A DNA stretch of 7,089 nucleotides from JAXDBV01 sp034678415 (lineage in GTDB: Bacteria; Bacteroidota; Bacteroidia; Bacteroidales; VadinHA17). The stretch spans positions 1-7,089 of the forward strand of contig JAXDBV010000016.1 in the NCBI GenBank assembly GCA_034678415.1. The letters run 5' to 3'. Shown in pieces: positions 1 to 6,554 of the stretch (positions within the stretch are counted from its first letter, which is position 1; every line of letters starts with the position of its first letter). A program made the position numbers and the translations under genes. The notes under the pieces were generated by a model. It ran no database searches, was not told the DNA's origin, and saw nothing but the letters and a program-made list of their open reading frames with translations.

Positions 1-164
1 ATAACTCATCCGGGGGAGGTCAGGATGGAAACGGAAAAGGTAACATGCAGAAGCATTATACCTTCCGCATGTGGCCCAAGGCATATCTTGACCTGCTGAC
101 AGATGAGAAAGGCGTACCGCTTGACGCGGCCGCCAAAGCAGCGTACCAGAACCCCGGTTACTAG
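1..164 (+). CDS. SusD/RagB-like glycan-binding outer-membrane lipoprotein, C-terminal end only
   Basis: Partial gene: the reading frame enters from the left edge (first whole codon at base 3) and stops at TAG 162-164, leaving 53 residues. The tail runs through a Gly-rich patch (Ser-Ser-Gly-Gly-Gly), then HYTFRMWPKAYLDLL, and ends in QNPGY. A Trp-Pro turn some 30 residues before a terminal Asn-Pro-Gly-Tyr is typical of Bacteroidota SusD/RagB proteins. In that family the protein is a surface lipoprotein that sits as a lid on the SusC TonB-dependent transporter and captures oligosaccharides for import. The neighbouring pectin-type hydrolases support this reading and suggest a pectic ligand. A strong terminator follows 32 bases after the stop, so this gene probably closes a susC-susD transcript. 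Only the tail is visible, so the lipoprotein signal and binding-site residues cannot be examined. Confidence 0.8.
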   Translation, partial: NSSGGGQDGNGKGNMQKHYTFRMWPKAYLDLLTDEKGVPLDAAAKAAYQNPGY

Positions 165-196
165 TTCCGATCTGTTTTTTTATCGGTGATGATAGT

Positions 197-235
197 AAAG
201 GGAACGGCTGAATAATACAGCCGCTCCCTTTTTTT
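197..235 (+). terminator. Rho-independent terminator after the susD-like gene
   Basis: The arms AAAGGGAACGGCTG (197-210) and CAGCCGCTCCCTTT (218-231) form a 14-position stem with one A/C mismatch and a 7-base AATAATA loop. The stem merges into a run of seven T (229-235). The stem is long, G/C-rich at its core and followed directly by the T tract, so this is a textbook intrinsic terminator. It separates the susD-like gene from the downstream enzymes and implies that they have their own promoter or depend on read-through. Confidence 0.88.
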
Positions 236-512
236 ACCGTGCCCGCTATAACAGGGAACAATGAAGGATTGCTGCATCAAACCAGGCTGATGAGACAACA
301 TTGTCGGGAATTTCAACATGCACAAGACCGTATTAAGTTAGGTATCTCTGAATCATTTAACGATGTTGAGATTAAATATCATCCCGAAAAGTTATCTGTG
401 AGGTGAGAATCATGGCGGGCTGTGCCCCATAATCCTTTTTTTGCTATCTTGGATATTGTGAACAAGCGGTGGCGTAGTCAATTCTTTAAATCCAATAAAA
501 AAACATACTGAT
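236..512. other. Intergenic gap before the GH35 gene; no convincing gene
   Basis: After the terminator about 277 bases remain before the GH35 start. I see no tRNA, riboswitch fold or strong promoter. The best match to the Bacteroidota -7 element (TAnnTTTG) is TATCTTGG at 445-452, with one mismatch and no clear -33 TTTG at the right spacing. A frame open from 212 to 406 contains an ATG at 290 and would encode 38 residues. Its product resembles nothing I recognise and it is probably chance or a remnant. The promoter of the enzyme genes most likely lies in this gap. Confidence 0.5.
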
Positions 513-2186
513 ATGAAAATACTGAAACATTTCACTTGCATCTTTATCTGTTGCATTACTCTCTTTTTCATGCGATGCACACAGGTTCAGGAAGAAACTT
601 CCTCTCTCCCGTTCCTGCAACAGCATGGTCAGGCCACACGGCTTCTGGTGGATGGTAAGCCGTACCTTGTCCTTGGCGGGGAGCTCCACAATTCAAGTTC
701 TTCCAGCCCTGAATACATGAAAGATTTCTGGCCGCTGCTTAAACAGGCCGGTCTCAACACCGTGCTTGCCGTCGTTTCCTGGGACCTTATTGAACCTGAG
801 GAGGGAAGGTACGACTTCTCCCTCGTTGACAGCTTGTTGCGCGATGCGCGCAAACATGATCTCAGGCTCATCCTTCTCTGGTTCGGCAGCTGGAAGAACG
901 GCCAGTCGCACTATATCCCCGAATGGGTAAAGAAAGATTACAAACGTTTCCCGCGGGTGAAAGCCGCCAATGGGAAAAGCCTTGAGATACTGACACCGGT
1001 GAGCACTGAGACGCGTGACGCCGACACACGGGCATATACAACCTTCATGAGGCATCTGAAAGAGGTGGATTCGAAGCATCATACGGTCATTATGATCCAG
1101 ATACAGAACGAGGTGGGTATCCTGGGCGATTCCAGGGACCGTGGTGACAAGGCCAATGAACTGTTCCACAGCGCTGTCCCTGAAACACTGATGAGCTGGC
1201 TGAAGGAGAATGAAGAATCGTTATTCAGTGAATTGCTTGAGGCCTGGCAGGCTGCCGGGAAAAAGGATGCCGGTACCTGGGAGGAGGTGTTTGGCCAAAG
1301 CCCTGCCACGGATGAGCTTTTCATGGCATGGCATTATGCCTCATTCATCAATGCCATGGCGGCGGCAGGCAAGGCCGAATATCCGCTGCCCGTATTTGTG
1401 AACGCATGGATCGTCCAGCCGGAGGACAAGCTGCCAGGGGACTATCCCAGCGGCGGACCACAGGCTCATGTGCACGATATCTGGCAGGCTGCCGCACCGG
1501 ATATTGATATCCTGGCCCCCGATATTTACCTGCCCGACTTCCCCGGGATCTGCCGACAATATATGAGGCATGGTAATCCACTCTTCGTCCCCGAATCCTT
1601 CGCCGGTGAACCCGGAGCCGCCAATGCTTTCTACGCCTTCGGCCAGCTCAACGCAATCGGTTACTCCCCTTTCGGTATTGAAAACCGGATTGATGATTTT
1701 GAAAACGGTATCATCCCCAGAACATATAAAGTACTGGCAAACATAGCTCACCTGATTCTTGAAAACCAGGGAAAGGGAACCATAGCCGCTGTCAGCCTTT
1801 CAAAAGAAAACCCGTCGGACACCATCCGGCTTGGTGATTACCTCCTGGAAGCCGAACTCATGAAAACATTCCGGTCGGATGTGGTCCCGGAATTAGGCTA
1901 TGGTCTGTTCATTTCAACAGGCGACGATGAGTATTACATTGCTGGAAATAATATCCAGGTTTCATTCACAGCCCTGACACCCGGACCAAAAATCACCGGT
2001 CTGGCTTCCGTGGAAGAGGGCCGCTTTGTTGATGATCAATGGGTTCGCAGACGCAAACTGAACGGGGATGATATCATGATCAACTACCGGCTGGCTGAAA
2101 TGGCGGCCATGGATAAAACGGGAACCACCGTGCGCCTTCCCAACGGACCCACCATCCGTAAGGTTAAGCTTTACCGGTATGAATAA
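513..2186 (+). CDS. GH35-type beta-galactosidase with C-terminal DUF5597 domain, exported
   Basis: The 557-residue product is an exported retaining glycoside hydrolase with a TIM barrel (about 42-410) and a DUF5597 beta domain (about 415-555). The likely acid/base is Glu200 in IQIQNEVG. The likely nucleophile is Glu361 in LFVPESF. Other family signatures are GDSRDRG (205-211), MAWHYA (271-276), HVHDIW (319-324) and APDIYLPDFPG (335-345). The tail motifs GYGLFIS (462-468) and EEGRF (501-505) mark DUF5597. Characterised relatives with this two-domain plan release terminal beta-galactose from plant cell-wall glycans. Here the substrate is probably galactan or arabinogalactan side chains of rhamnogalacturonan I (inference from neighbours). 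The N-terminus is hydrophobic to Cys22, within FFMRC; this would be a non-standard lipobox because Arg precedes Cys, and EE follows at Cys+5/+6. ATG 513 is the first start of the frame and leads straight into the signal. The gene is intact and of normal family length. Confidence 0.92.
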   Translation: MKILKHFTCIFICCITLFFMRCTQVQEETSSLPFLQQHGQATRLLVDGKPYLVLGGELHNSSSSSPEYMKDFWPLLKQAGLNTVLAVVSWDLIEPEEGRYDFSLVDSLLRDARKHDLRLILLWFGSWKNGQSHYIPEWVKKDYKRFPRVKAANGKSLEILTPVSTETRDADTRAYTTFMRHLKEVDSKHHTVIMIQIQNEVGILGDSRDRGDKANELFHSAVPETLMSWLKENEESLFSELLEAWQAAGKKDAGTWEEVFGQSPATDELFMAWHYASFINAMAAAGKAEYPLPVFVNAWIVQPEDKLPGDYPSGGPQAHVHDIWQAAAPDIDILAPDIYLPDFPGICRQYMRHGNPLFVPESFAGEPGAANAFYAFGQLNAIGYSPFGIENRIDDFENGIIPRTYKVLANIAHLILENQGKGTIAAVSLSKENPSDTIRLGDYLLEAELMKTFRSDVVPELGYGLFISTGDDEYYIAGNNIQVSFTALTPGPKITGLASVEEGRFVDDQWVRRRKLNGDDIMINYRLAEMAAMDKTGTTVRLPNGPTIRKVKLYRYE

Positions 2187-2274
2187 ACGGGTAAATGCCG
2201 TAAACGAATATTTTTTGCTCCTGCCATGAAATTATGCGTTGATGAAATACCTGAAGAAGTGTATTACATTAAAT

Positions 2275-2299
2275 AATAATGATGCAGAAATTCATTATT
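2275..2299. repeat. Perfect 8-base inverted repeat upstream of the first GH28 gene
   Basis: AATAATGA (2275-2282) is exactly mirrored by TCATTATT (2292-2299) across a 9-base spacer. It lies in the 209-base gap between the GH35 and first GH28 genes, about 97 bases before the ATG. It is A/T-rich and has no T tract after it, so it does not look like a terminator. A dimeric regulator site or weak mRNA hairpin is possible, but a chance match cannot be excluded. Confidence 0.3.
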
Positions 2300-2395
2300 C
2301 CGGCCGATATTTTTTATGCAGAGGTAGCGTCGCGAGATGCTCCCCTTGCACAACTGAGCCTTTAATCTGATATTCAGGCCGGTACAAGCTAATTA

Positions 2396-3691
2396 ATGCG
2401 GTGTACTATGAATACAATGAAGAAATCTGTCCTGTTAACACTACCGTTTGTACTGTTATCCTTCCTGTTCACTTATGTAAGATGCTCTGTCATTCCGCCT
2501 CGGTATGTCATCACTGAATATGGTGCTTCGGGAGACGGGAAAACGGTCAACACATCGGCCATCCAGGAGGCCATTGATCAGTGTGCCGGGCGCGGCGGAG
2601 GAACCGTTGTTGTACCGGAAGGCACATTTCTAAGCGGCGCCCTTTTCTTAAAACAAGGTGTCAACCTTCATATTGAAAGGGATGGCATTTTGAAAGGCAC
2701 CGTGAATCCCGGTGATTATCCCCTTGTAGACACACGCTGGGAAGGGGTTGAGATGCAGTGGATCTCAGCCTTCATCAACGCGTCCGACATCAGAGGGTTC
2801 AGGCTAACGGGCGATGGCATGATCGACGGCTCGGGCGATGTATGGATTGAACAATTTCCCCTCTTTCCGAGACCGGGGCAGCCGCCACCGCCCTCCAGCT
2901 TTAAAGGCAGACCAAGGCTCATCGCAATACAGAACTGTAGTGATGTGCTGGTATCGGGGCTGAAGATGAAGAACCAGGCATGCTGGGGACTGTTCGTGCT
3001 GTATTCGGAGAAAGTGGTTATCGAGAACCTCATGATTCATGCTGCCCACAACATACCTTCCTCCGACGGTATAGACATTGACTCCAGCCACGATGTACGT
3101 ATCGCCGGCTGCACCATTGACGTGAACGACGACTGTATTGCCATCAAGTCGGGCAAGGATGAAGATGGCCGCAGGGTGAACCGGCCGGCGGAAAACATCA
3201 TTGTTGAGCATTGCCTCTTCCAATACGGGCACGGAGGGGTAAGCATGGGCAGCGAAATGTCGGGGGGGATAAGGAACGTGATCATACGCGACTGTACGAT
3301 GGAAGCCGACAACTGGGCACCTATCCGCTTCAAGTCGCAACCCAGCCGGGGAGGGATAGTGGAAAACATCACCTACGAGAACATCATCCTGAAAAACACA
3401 CGTAAAGCTTTCGAATTCAATATGGAGTGGAGGATGGTGCCCCCACTCAAGCCCCCCTCCGATCCCTTGCCCGTGGTACGTAACGTTAAAATCATTAATG
3501 TGTCGGGCACCACGAATTCGGTCGGCGATATGCATGGATTGAACGACAGCCCAATCAGGAATGTGCAGTTCGTCAACTGCTATATAAAGGCAAAAAAGGG
3601 ATTTGTCATCGACAATGTGGAAGATATTGATCTTTCCGGACTTACCATTGAAGTGGAAGAAGGAGAGTCGGTAATTTACCGGCGCAAGTGA
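2396..3691 (+). CDS. GH28 polygalacturonase-type hydrolase with intact active site
   Basis: The 431-residue product is an exported right-handed beta-helix enzyme of family GH28. The N-terminal motif EYGASGDGKTVNTSAIQ (41-57) opens the fold. All four GH28 motifs are present: SSDGID (222-227, Asp224), NDDC (244-247, Asp245 and Asp246), GHG (278-280, His279) and RFK (311-313). The aspartates catalyse inverting hydrolysis, while His and Arg-x-Lys bind galacturonate. Motif I carries Ser-Ser where Asn-Thr or Asn-Ser is usual. TRWEGVE (113-119) is common in bacterial GH28 enzymes, many of them exo-acting. The likely substrate is homogalacturonan or galacturonate-terminated pectic oligosaccharides (inference). 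A hydrophobic leader ends near Cys30 in TYVRC, an atypical lipobox with Arg before Cys. Starts at 2396, 2408 and 2417 are all possible; I give the longest, but 2408 or 2417 leaves a tidier signal peptide. A proline-rich loop occupies 154-173. Confidence 0.92.
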   Translation: MRCTMNTMKKSVLLTLPFVLLSFLFTYVRCSVIPPRYVITEYGASGDGKTVNTSAIQEAIDQCAGRGGGTVVVPEGTFLSGALFLKQGVNLHIERDGILKGTVNPGDYPLVDTRWEGVEMQWISAFINASDIRGFRLTGDGMIDGSGDVWIEQFPLFPRPGQPPPPSSFKGRPRLIAIQNCSDVLVSGLKMKNQACWGLFVLYSEKVVIENLMIHAAHNIPSSDGIDIDSSHDVRIAGCTIDVNDDCIAIKSGKDEDGRRVNRPAENIIVEHCLFQYGHGGVSMGSEMSGGIRNVIIRDCTMEADNWAPIRFKSQPSRGGIVENITYENIILKNTRKAFEFNMEWRMVPPLKPPSDPLPVVRNVKIINVSGTTNSVGDMHGLNDSPIRNVQFVNCYIKAKKGFVIDNVEDIDLSGLTIEVEEGESVIYRRK

Positions 3692-3709
3692 TATTTTCTT
3701 TGCGTATGG

Positions 3710-3717
3710 TACCTTTG
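3710..3717 (+). promoter_or_regulatory. Possible Bacteroidota-type -7 promoter element
   Basis: TACCTTTG matches the Bacteroidota sigma-70 -7 consensus TAnnTTTG at every fixed position. It lies 18 bases after the stop of the first GH28 gene and about 75 bases before ATG 3792. No good -33 TTTG is present about 19 bases upstream, so the match could be chance (six fixed bases). If real, it would give the second GH28 gene and its followers their own promoter inside the locus. Confidence 0.3.
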
Positions 3718-3747
3718 GTATATTCATCCAACAGTCATTAATACTCT

Positions 3748-3765
3748 CAGGGATGTGAAACCATC
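3748..3765 (+). repeat. Shared intergenic element, copy 1
   Basis: CAGGGATGTGAAACCATC, 26 bases before the ATG at 3792. It matches 16 of 18 positions with the copy at 5237-5254, giving the consensus CAGGGnTGTGAAACnATC. A short upstream match also exists: ACAGTCATT at 3731-3739, against ACAGCATT before the second copy. Both copies lie in gaps that follow GH28 genes. The function is unknown; a regulator site, an RNA-level element or a relic of duplication are all possible. Confidence 0.4.
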
Positions 3766-3791
3766 GATTGCATATTATAACCGTTTTAACC

Positions 3792-5228
3792 ATGAAAATG
3801 AAACAAAATCTTATCAGCAGGCGTAAACTTATAGATACGGGTGTCAAGACTGGTGTGGCTGTTTTCCTCGGACCGGCTGTTTTTCCGGATCTTCTGGCGG
3901 CACCTGTACGCCGCAGGTCTGTTCCCGAGTTCGACGTGCTGAAATTCGGAGCCAGGGGAGACGGCAAGACCCTCGACACACACGCCATACAGGCAGCCAT
4001 TGACCGGGCTGCACGAGCCGGTAACGGTGCCCGTGTGATCGTGCGTGGCGGCCGACGCTACCTTGTGGGATCACTGCAGCTGAAGAGCGGCATTGATTTT
4101 CACCTGGCCGATGATGCCGAACTGGTACTCAGCACGGCCCGTCAACACTACGGCAGTAACGGTGTTATCACAGCATATGAAGCTCAGGGGCTGCGGATAT
4201 CAGGTACCGGTAATATCCGTGGCCGTGCCCTCGAATTCATGGATCATTATGACGAGGAGAACGAGATATGGATCGCAAAAGAATGGCGGCCCAAAATGTT
4301 TGTACTGACAACCTGCAGAGACCTGGAGATATGCGACATCTCATTCAGCGAAGCGCCCGAATGGGGTCTCCACATGATCGGCTGTGAACATGTCCTGGTG
4401 GATAACCTGCGGGTACTCAATAACCTCGATGTGCCGAACTGTGATGGCATCGATCCCGACCATTGCCGTGATGTGGAAATAAGAAATTGCCATATTGTAT
4501 GCGGGGATGATGCCATCGTGGTGAAGGCCACACATCAGGAAAAGGATTATGGACCGTCGAATAACATTGTCGTCAGAGACTGCGTGATGGAGACACAGGA
4601 CTCAGGTCTTAAAATAGGAACCGAGACAACACAGGATATCCACCATATTCTTTTTGAACGGTGTAAAATCATCTCCAGCTGCCGTGGTCTGAACATACAG
4701 CTCCGTGATGAGGGCAGCGTACATGATATCGTGTTCAGGGACATCACGTTCACGTCAAGGTATCATTCCGCGCCCTGGTGGGGTCGCGGAGAGGCAATTT
4801 CGCTTACTGCCATCCCGCGCACCCCGCAAACGAAGACCGGCACGATCCATGATATCGCATTCTATAATATCACCGGGAAAAGTGAGAACAGCGTAAGAAT
4901 CAACGGCTCGGTTGAAAGCAGGATATGCAACGTGGTCATGGAAGATATAAACCTCACCATCGACCGGTGGACACAGTACCCCGGAGGGGTGTTCGATAAC
5001 CGCCCCACCCTCGTCTACCAGCCGATAGAACCACATAACACAGCGGGATTCAGCATACGGCATGCCGATAGGGTGTCACTGAAAAACTGCAGCCTGGAAT
5101 GGGGAAGCAACCGTCCGGAATACTTTACCCATGCCATTGAGGCTGAACATGTGACCGGCCTGTCGCTGACAAACTTCAAAGGCGTGTCGGCAAATCCGGG
5201 AACGGTTGAAGATGTAATACTCTATTAA
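3792..5228 (+). CDS. Divergent GH28 family hydrolase with Tat-like signal
   Basis: The 478-residue product is a second GH28 beta-helix protein. It opens with a twin-arginine-like signal: Ser9-Arg10-Arg11-Lys12-Leu13, a hydrophobic stretch (about 17-35) and a probable cleavage site near LLAAP. KFGARGDGKTLDTHAIQ starts the fold, as in the preceding gene. The catalytic aspartates remain: NCDGID (216-221, Asp218) and GDD (238-240, Asp239 and Asp240). The usual GHG becomes QDSG, with Asp270 at the His position. The usual Arg-x-Lys becomes Asn301-Ile-Gln303 in RGLNIQLRDEG. Since these residues bind galacturonate in polygalacturonases, the substrate is probably different, perhaps rhamnogalacturonan (inference). 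WWGRGE (329-334) and LTAIPR recur in a GH28 subgroup. The longer frame from TTG 3768 is less likely: ATG 3792 shares the context AACCATGAAA with the next gene's start and places the twin arginines at the expected distance. Confidence 0.87.
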   Translation: MKMKQNLISRRKLIDTGVKTGVAVFLGPAVFPDLLAAPVRRRSVPEFDVLKFGARGDGKTLDTHAIQAAIDRAARAGNGARVIVRGGRRYLVGSLQLKSGIDFHLADDAELVLSTARQHYGSNGVITAYEAQGLRISGTGNIRGRALEFMDHYDEENEIWIAKEWRPKMFVLTTCRDLEICDISFSEAPEWGLHMIGCEHVLVDNLRVLNNLDVPNCDGIDPDHCRDVEIRNCHIVCGDDAIVVKATHQEKDYGPSNNIVVRDCVMETQDSGLKIGTETTQDIHHILFERCKIISSCRGLNIQLRDEGSVHDIVFRDITFTSRYHSAPWWGRGEAISLTAIPRTPQTKTGTIHDIAFYNITGKSENSVRINGSVESRICNVVMEDINLTIDRWTQYPGGVFDNRPTLVYQPIEPHNTAGFSIRHADRVSLKNCSLEWGSNRPEYFTHAIEAEHVTGLSLTNFKGVSANPGTVEDVILY

Positions 5229-5236
5229 CAGCATTC

Positions 5237-5254
5237 CAGGGCTGTGAAACAATC
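5237..5254 (+). repeat. Shared intergenic element, copy 2
   Basis: CAGGGCTGTGAAACAATC begins 9 bases after the stop of the second GH28 gene and ends 159 bases before the next ATG. It pairs with the 3748-3765 copy at 16 of 18 positions. The rest of this 185-base gap holds no terminator or clear promoter that I can see. A 31-codon ATG frame (5266-5361) is present, but it is short enough to arise by chance. Confidence 0.4.
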
Positions 5255-5413
5255 ATCCCGGTAACATGGAGAACCAGAGCAGCGAGACAGGTGTAGCAGA
5301 GTTAATACAGAAGATGAGAAGAAATAGTGTCAACCGGACAGATCCTGTCTCAACAGCCTGAAACCAGTAGATTTTAATATAAGTTCACAACGTATAACAA
5401 AAGGTAATAAACC

Positions 5414-6541
5414 ATGAAATCCGTACTGTTGCTTCCGACCTTATTATTTCTGCTCCTCCCGTGGAATAGTTGTGCCCAGTACAAACCCTACACGATCTAC
5501 CCGGTGTTCCAGTTTCCTGCCGACCGCATCCCGCGCGTTGACGGGAATACTGACGACTGGGTGATGGTGCCCGAGTCCTATGTGGTGGGTACTGATCAGC
5601 TCTGGGATGACAGCGGCAAACATAAAGGTATTGACCGTTCCACCCTTGATGTAAGGGTCAAGACAGGGTGGGTGAAAGGGATGAACCGGCTGTATTTCCT
5701 GTACGAAGCCTATGATGATTACTGGGATTTTGCGAGGCCTGATCTTCACAACGACACCTATGAGATCGTCATCGATGCCGACTTGTCGGGTGGTCCTCTC
5801 ATCGACCAGGAGCATGAGGCGGTATGGTCGCCGGATGCAGTGGGGATCAGCCGTTCAAAACTGGATCCGCGGATTGATATCAGGGAATCGCACTTTGCCA
5901 TGCACGGTGTTCACGCCCAGAACTATCATATCTTCACCCCTGCCGAGGGCAAGGAATGGGCGCTGGCATGGGGTGTCCAGCCATGGATTAAGGATCTTCC
6001 TATGGCCAATGCCTCCTGCTCGTACAACTTCAGGCCGGGCGAACCGGGAAAGCTGGTGCTGGAGTTCTGGATCACCCCCTTCGACTATGCGGGAAACGAG
6101 GGACCCTGTCGCGCGGTGGAATCGGTACTCACGGAGAACAAGCTGATCGGACTGAGCTGGGCCGTCATCGACTACGATGATGTCACTGCGCCGGGGAACA
6201 ATGGCTTCTGGAATCTGTCGCCCCATCATACGATGTACGGCAATGCTTCACAGCTCTGCCTGTTCAGGTTAATGCCGCTGGAAGAACAATTCAGGAAACC
6301 CATACAGGCATTCTGGACACATCAGGTGATCGATATGAACAGGAGACTGGTTGCCTTTACAGACCAGTCCACCGGAGTTATCACTTCATGGAAATGGGAA
6401 TTCGGCGACGGGCAGTCATCGGATGAGCAACATCCCATGCATCAGTACACCCGCCCGGGTGATTATGTTGTAACCCTTACCGTTGAAGGCCCGGCAGGAA
6501 AAGCACGCTGGTCAAAAGTATGGGACGTGGCAGTAAAATAA
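5414..6541 (+). CDS. Exported CBM9-like and PKD domain protein, putative glycan-binding
   Basis: The 375-residue product has an N-terminal export signal with a hydrophobic core (about 3-16) and WNSCAQ at 17-22. This could be a lipobox with Cys20 as the lipidated residue, or a signal peptidase I site after CAQ. Residues about 25-290 resemble a CBM9/DOMON-like beta-sandwich, with the entry motif VDGNTDDW (42-49) and the family-typical DTYEIVIDADLSGG (114-127). Residues about 297-375 form a PKD domain, shown by FTDQSTG (315-321), WKWEFGDG (326-333), HQYTRPGDYVVTLTV (343-357) and a closing beta strand. No catalytic motif is apparent, and there is no obvious type IX secretion C-terminal domain. 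A surface glycan-binding or scaffold role is inferred from the domains and the pectinolytic neighbours. ATG 5414 precedes the signal directly. The stop is 13 bases before the acetylesterase start, so the two are almost certainly co-transcribed. Confidence 0.8.
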   Translation: MKSVLLLPTLLFLLLPWNSCAQYKPYTIYPVFQFPADRIPRVDGNTDDWVMVPESYVVGTDQLWDDSGKHKGIDRSTLDVRVKTGWVKGMNRLYFLYEAYDDYWDFARPDLHNDTYEIVIDADLSGGPLIDQEHEAVWSPDAVGISRSKLDPRIDIRESHFAMHGVHAQNYHIFTPAEGKEWALAWGVQPWIKDLPMANASCSYNFRPGEPGKLVLEFWITPFDYAGNEGPCRAVESVLTENKLIGLSWAVIDYDDVTAPGNNGFWNLSPHHTMYGNASQLCLFRLMPLEEQFRKPIQAFWTHQVIDMNRRLVAFTDQSTGVITSWKWEFGDGQSSDEQHPMHQYTRPGDYVVTLTVEGPAGKARWSKVWDVAVK

Positions 6542-6554
6542 AGTTACCTGTAAA

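Noticed and set aside
167..186. Short inverted repeat CCGAT...ATCGG around a T run directly after the susD stop
   Set aside because: The stem is only 5 bp and the T run lies in the loop rather than after the stem. The real terminator is the 197-235 hairpin.
294..305. Near-palindrome GACAA-CA-TTGTC in the gap before GH35
   Set aside because: Arms of five bases are expected by chance, and no promoter element is placed near it.
2190..2217. Possible terminator after GH35: ACGG...CCGT followed by a T run
   Set aside because: The stem is only 4 bp and the T run is separated from it by about eight bases, so it is too weak to call.
3768..3791. Upstream TTG start adding eight residues to the second GH28 protein
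   Set aside because: The extra residues precede a normal Tat-like signal. ATG 3792 has the same AACCATGAAA context as the ATG at 5414, so the ATG is preferred.
2804..4000. Long minus-strand open frame (398 codons) across the first GH28 gene and the start of the second
   Set aside because: It overlaps two strongly supported GH28 genes, bridges their gap, and its product shows no recognisable domain. It is an antisense shadow of the coding bias.
5266..5361. A 31-codon ATG frame between the second GH28 and the CBM9-PKD gene
   Set aside because: It is short, has no export signal or recognisable motif, and frames of this length are common by chance.
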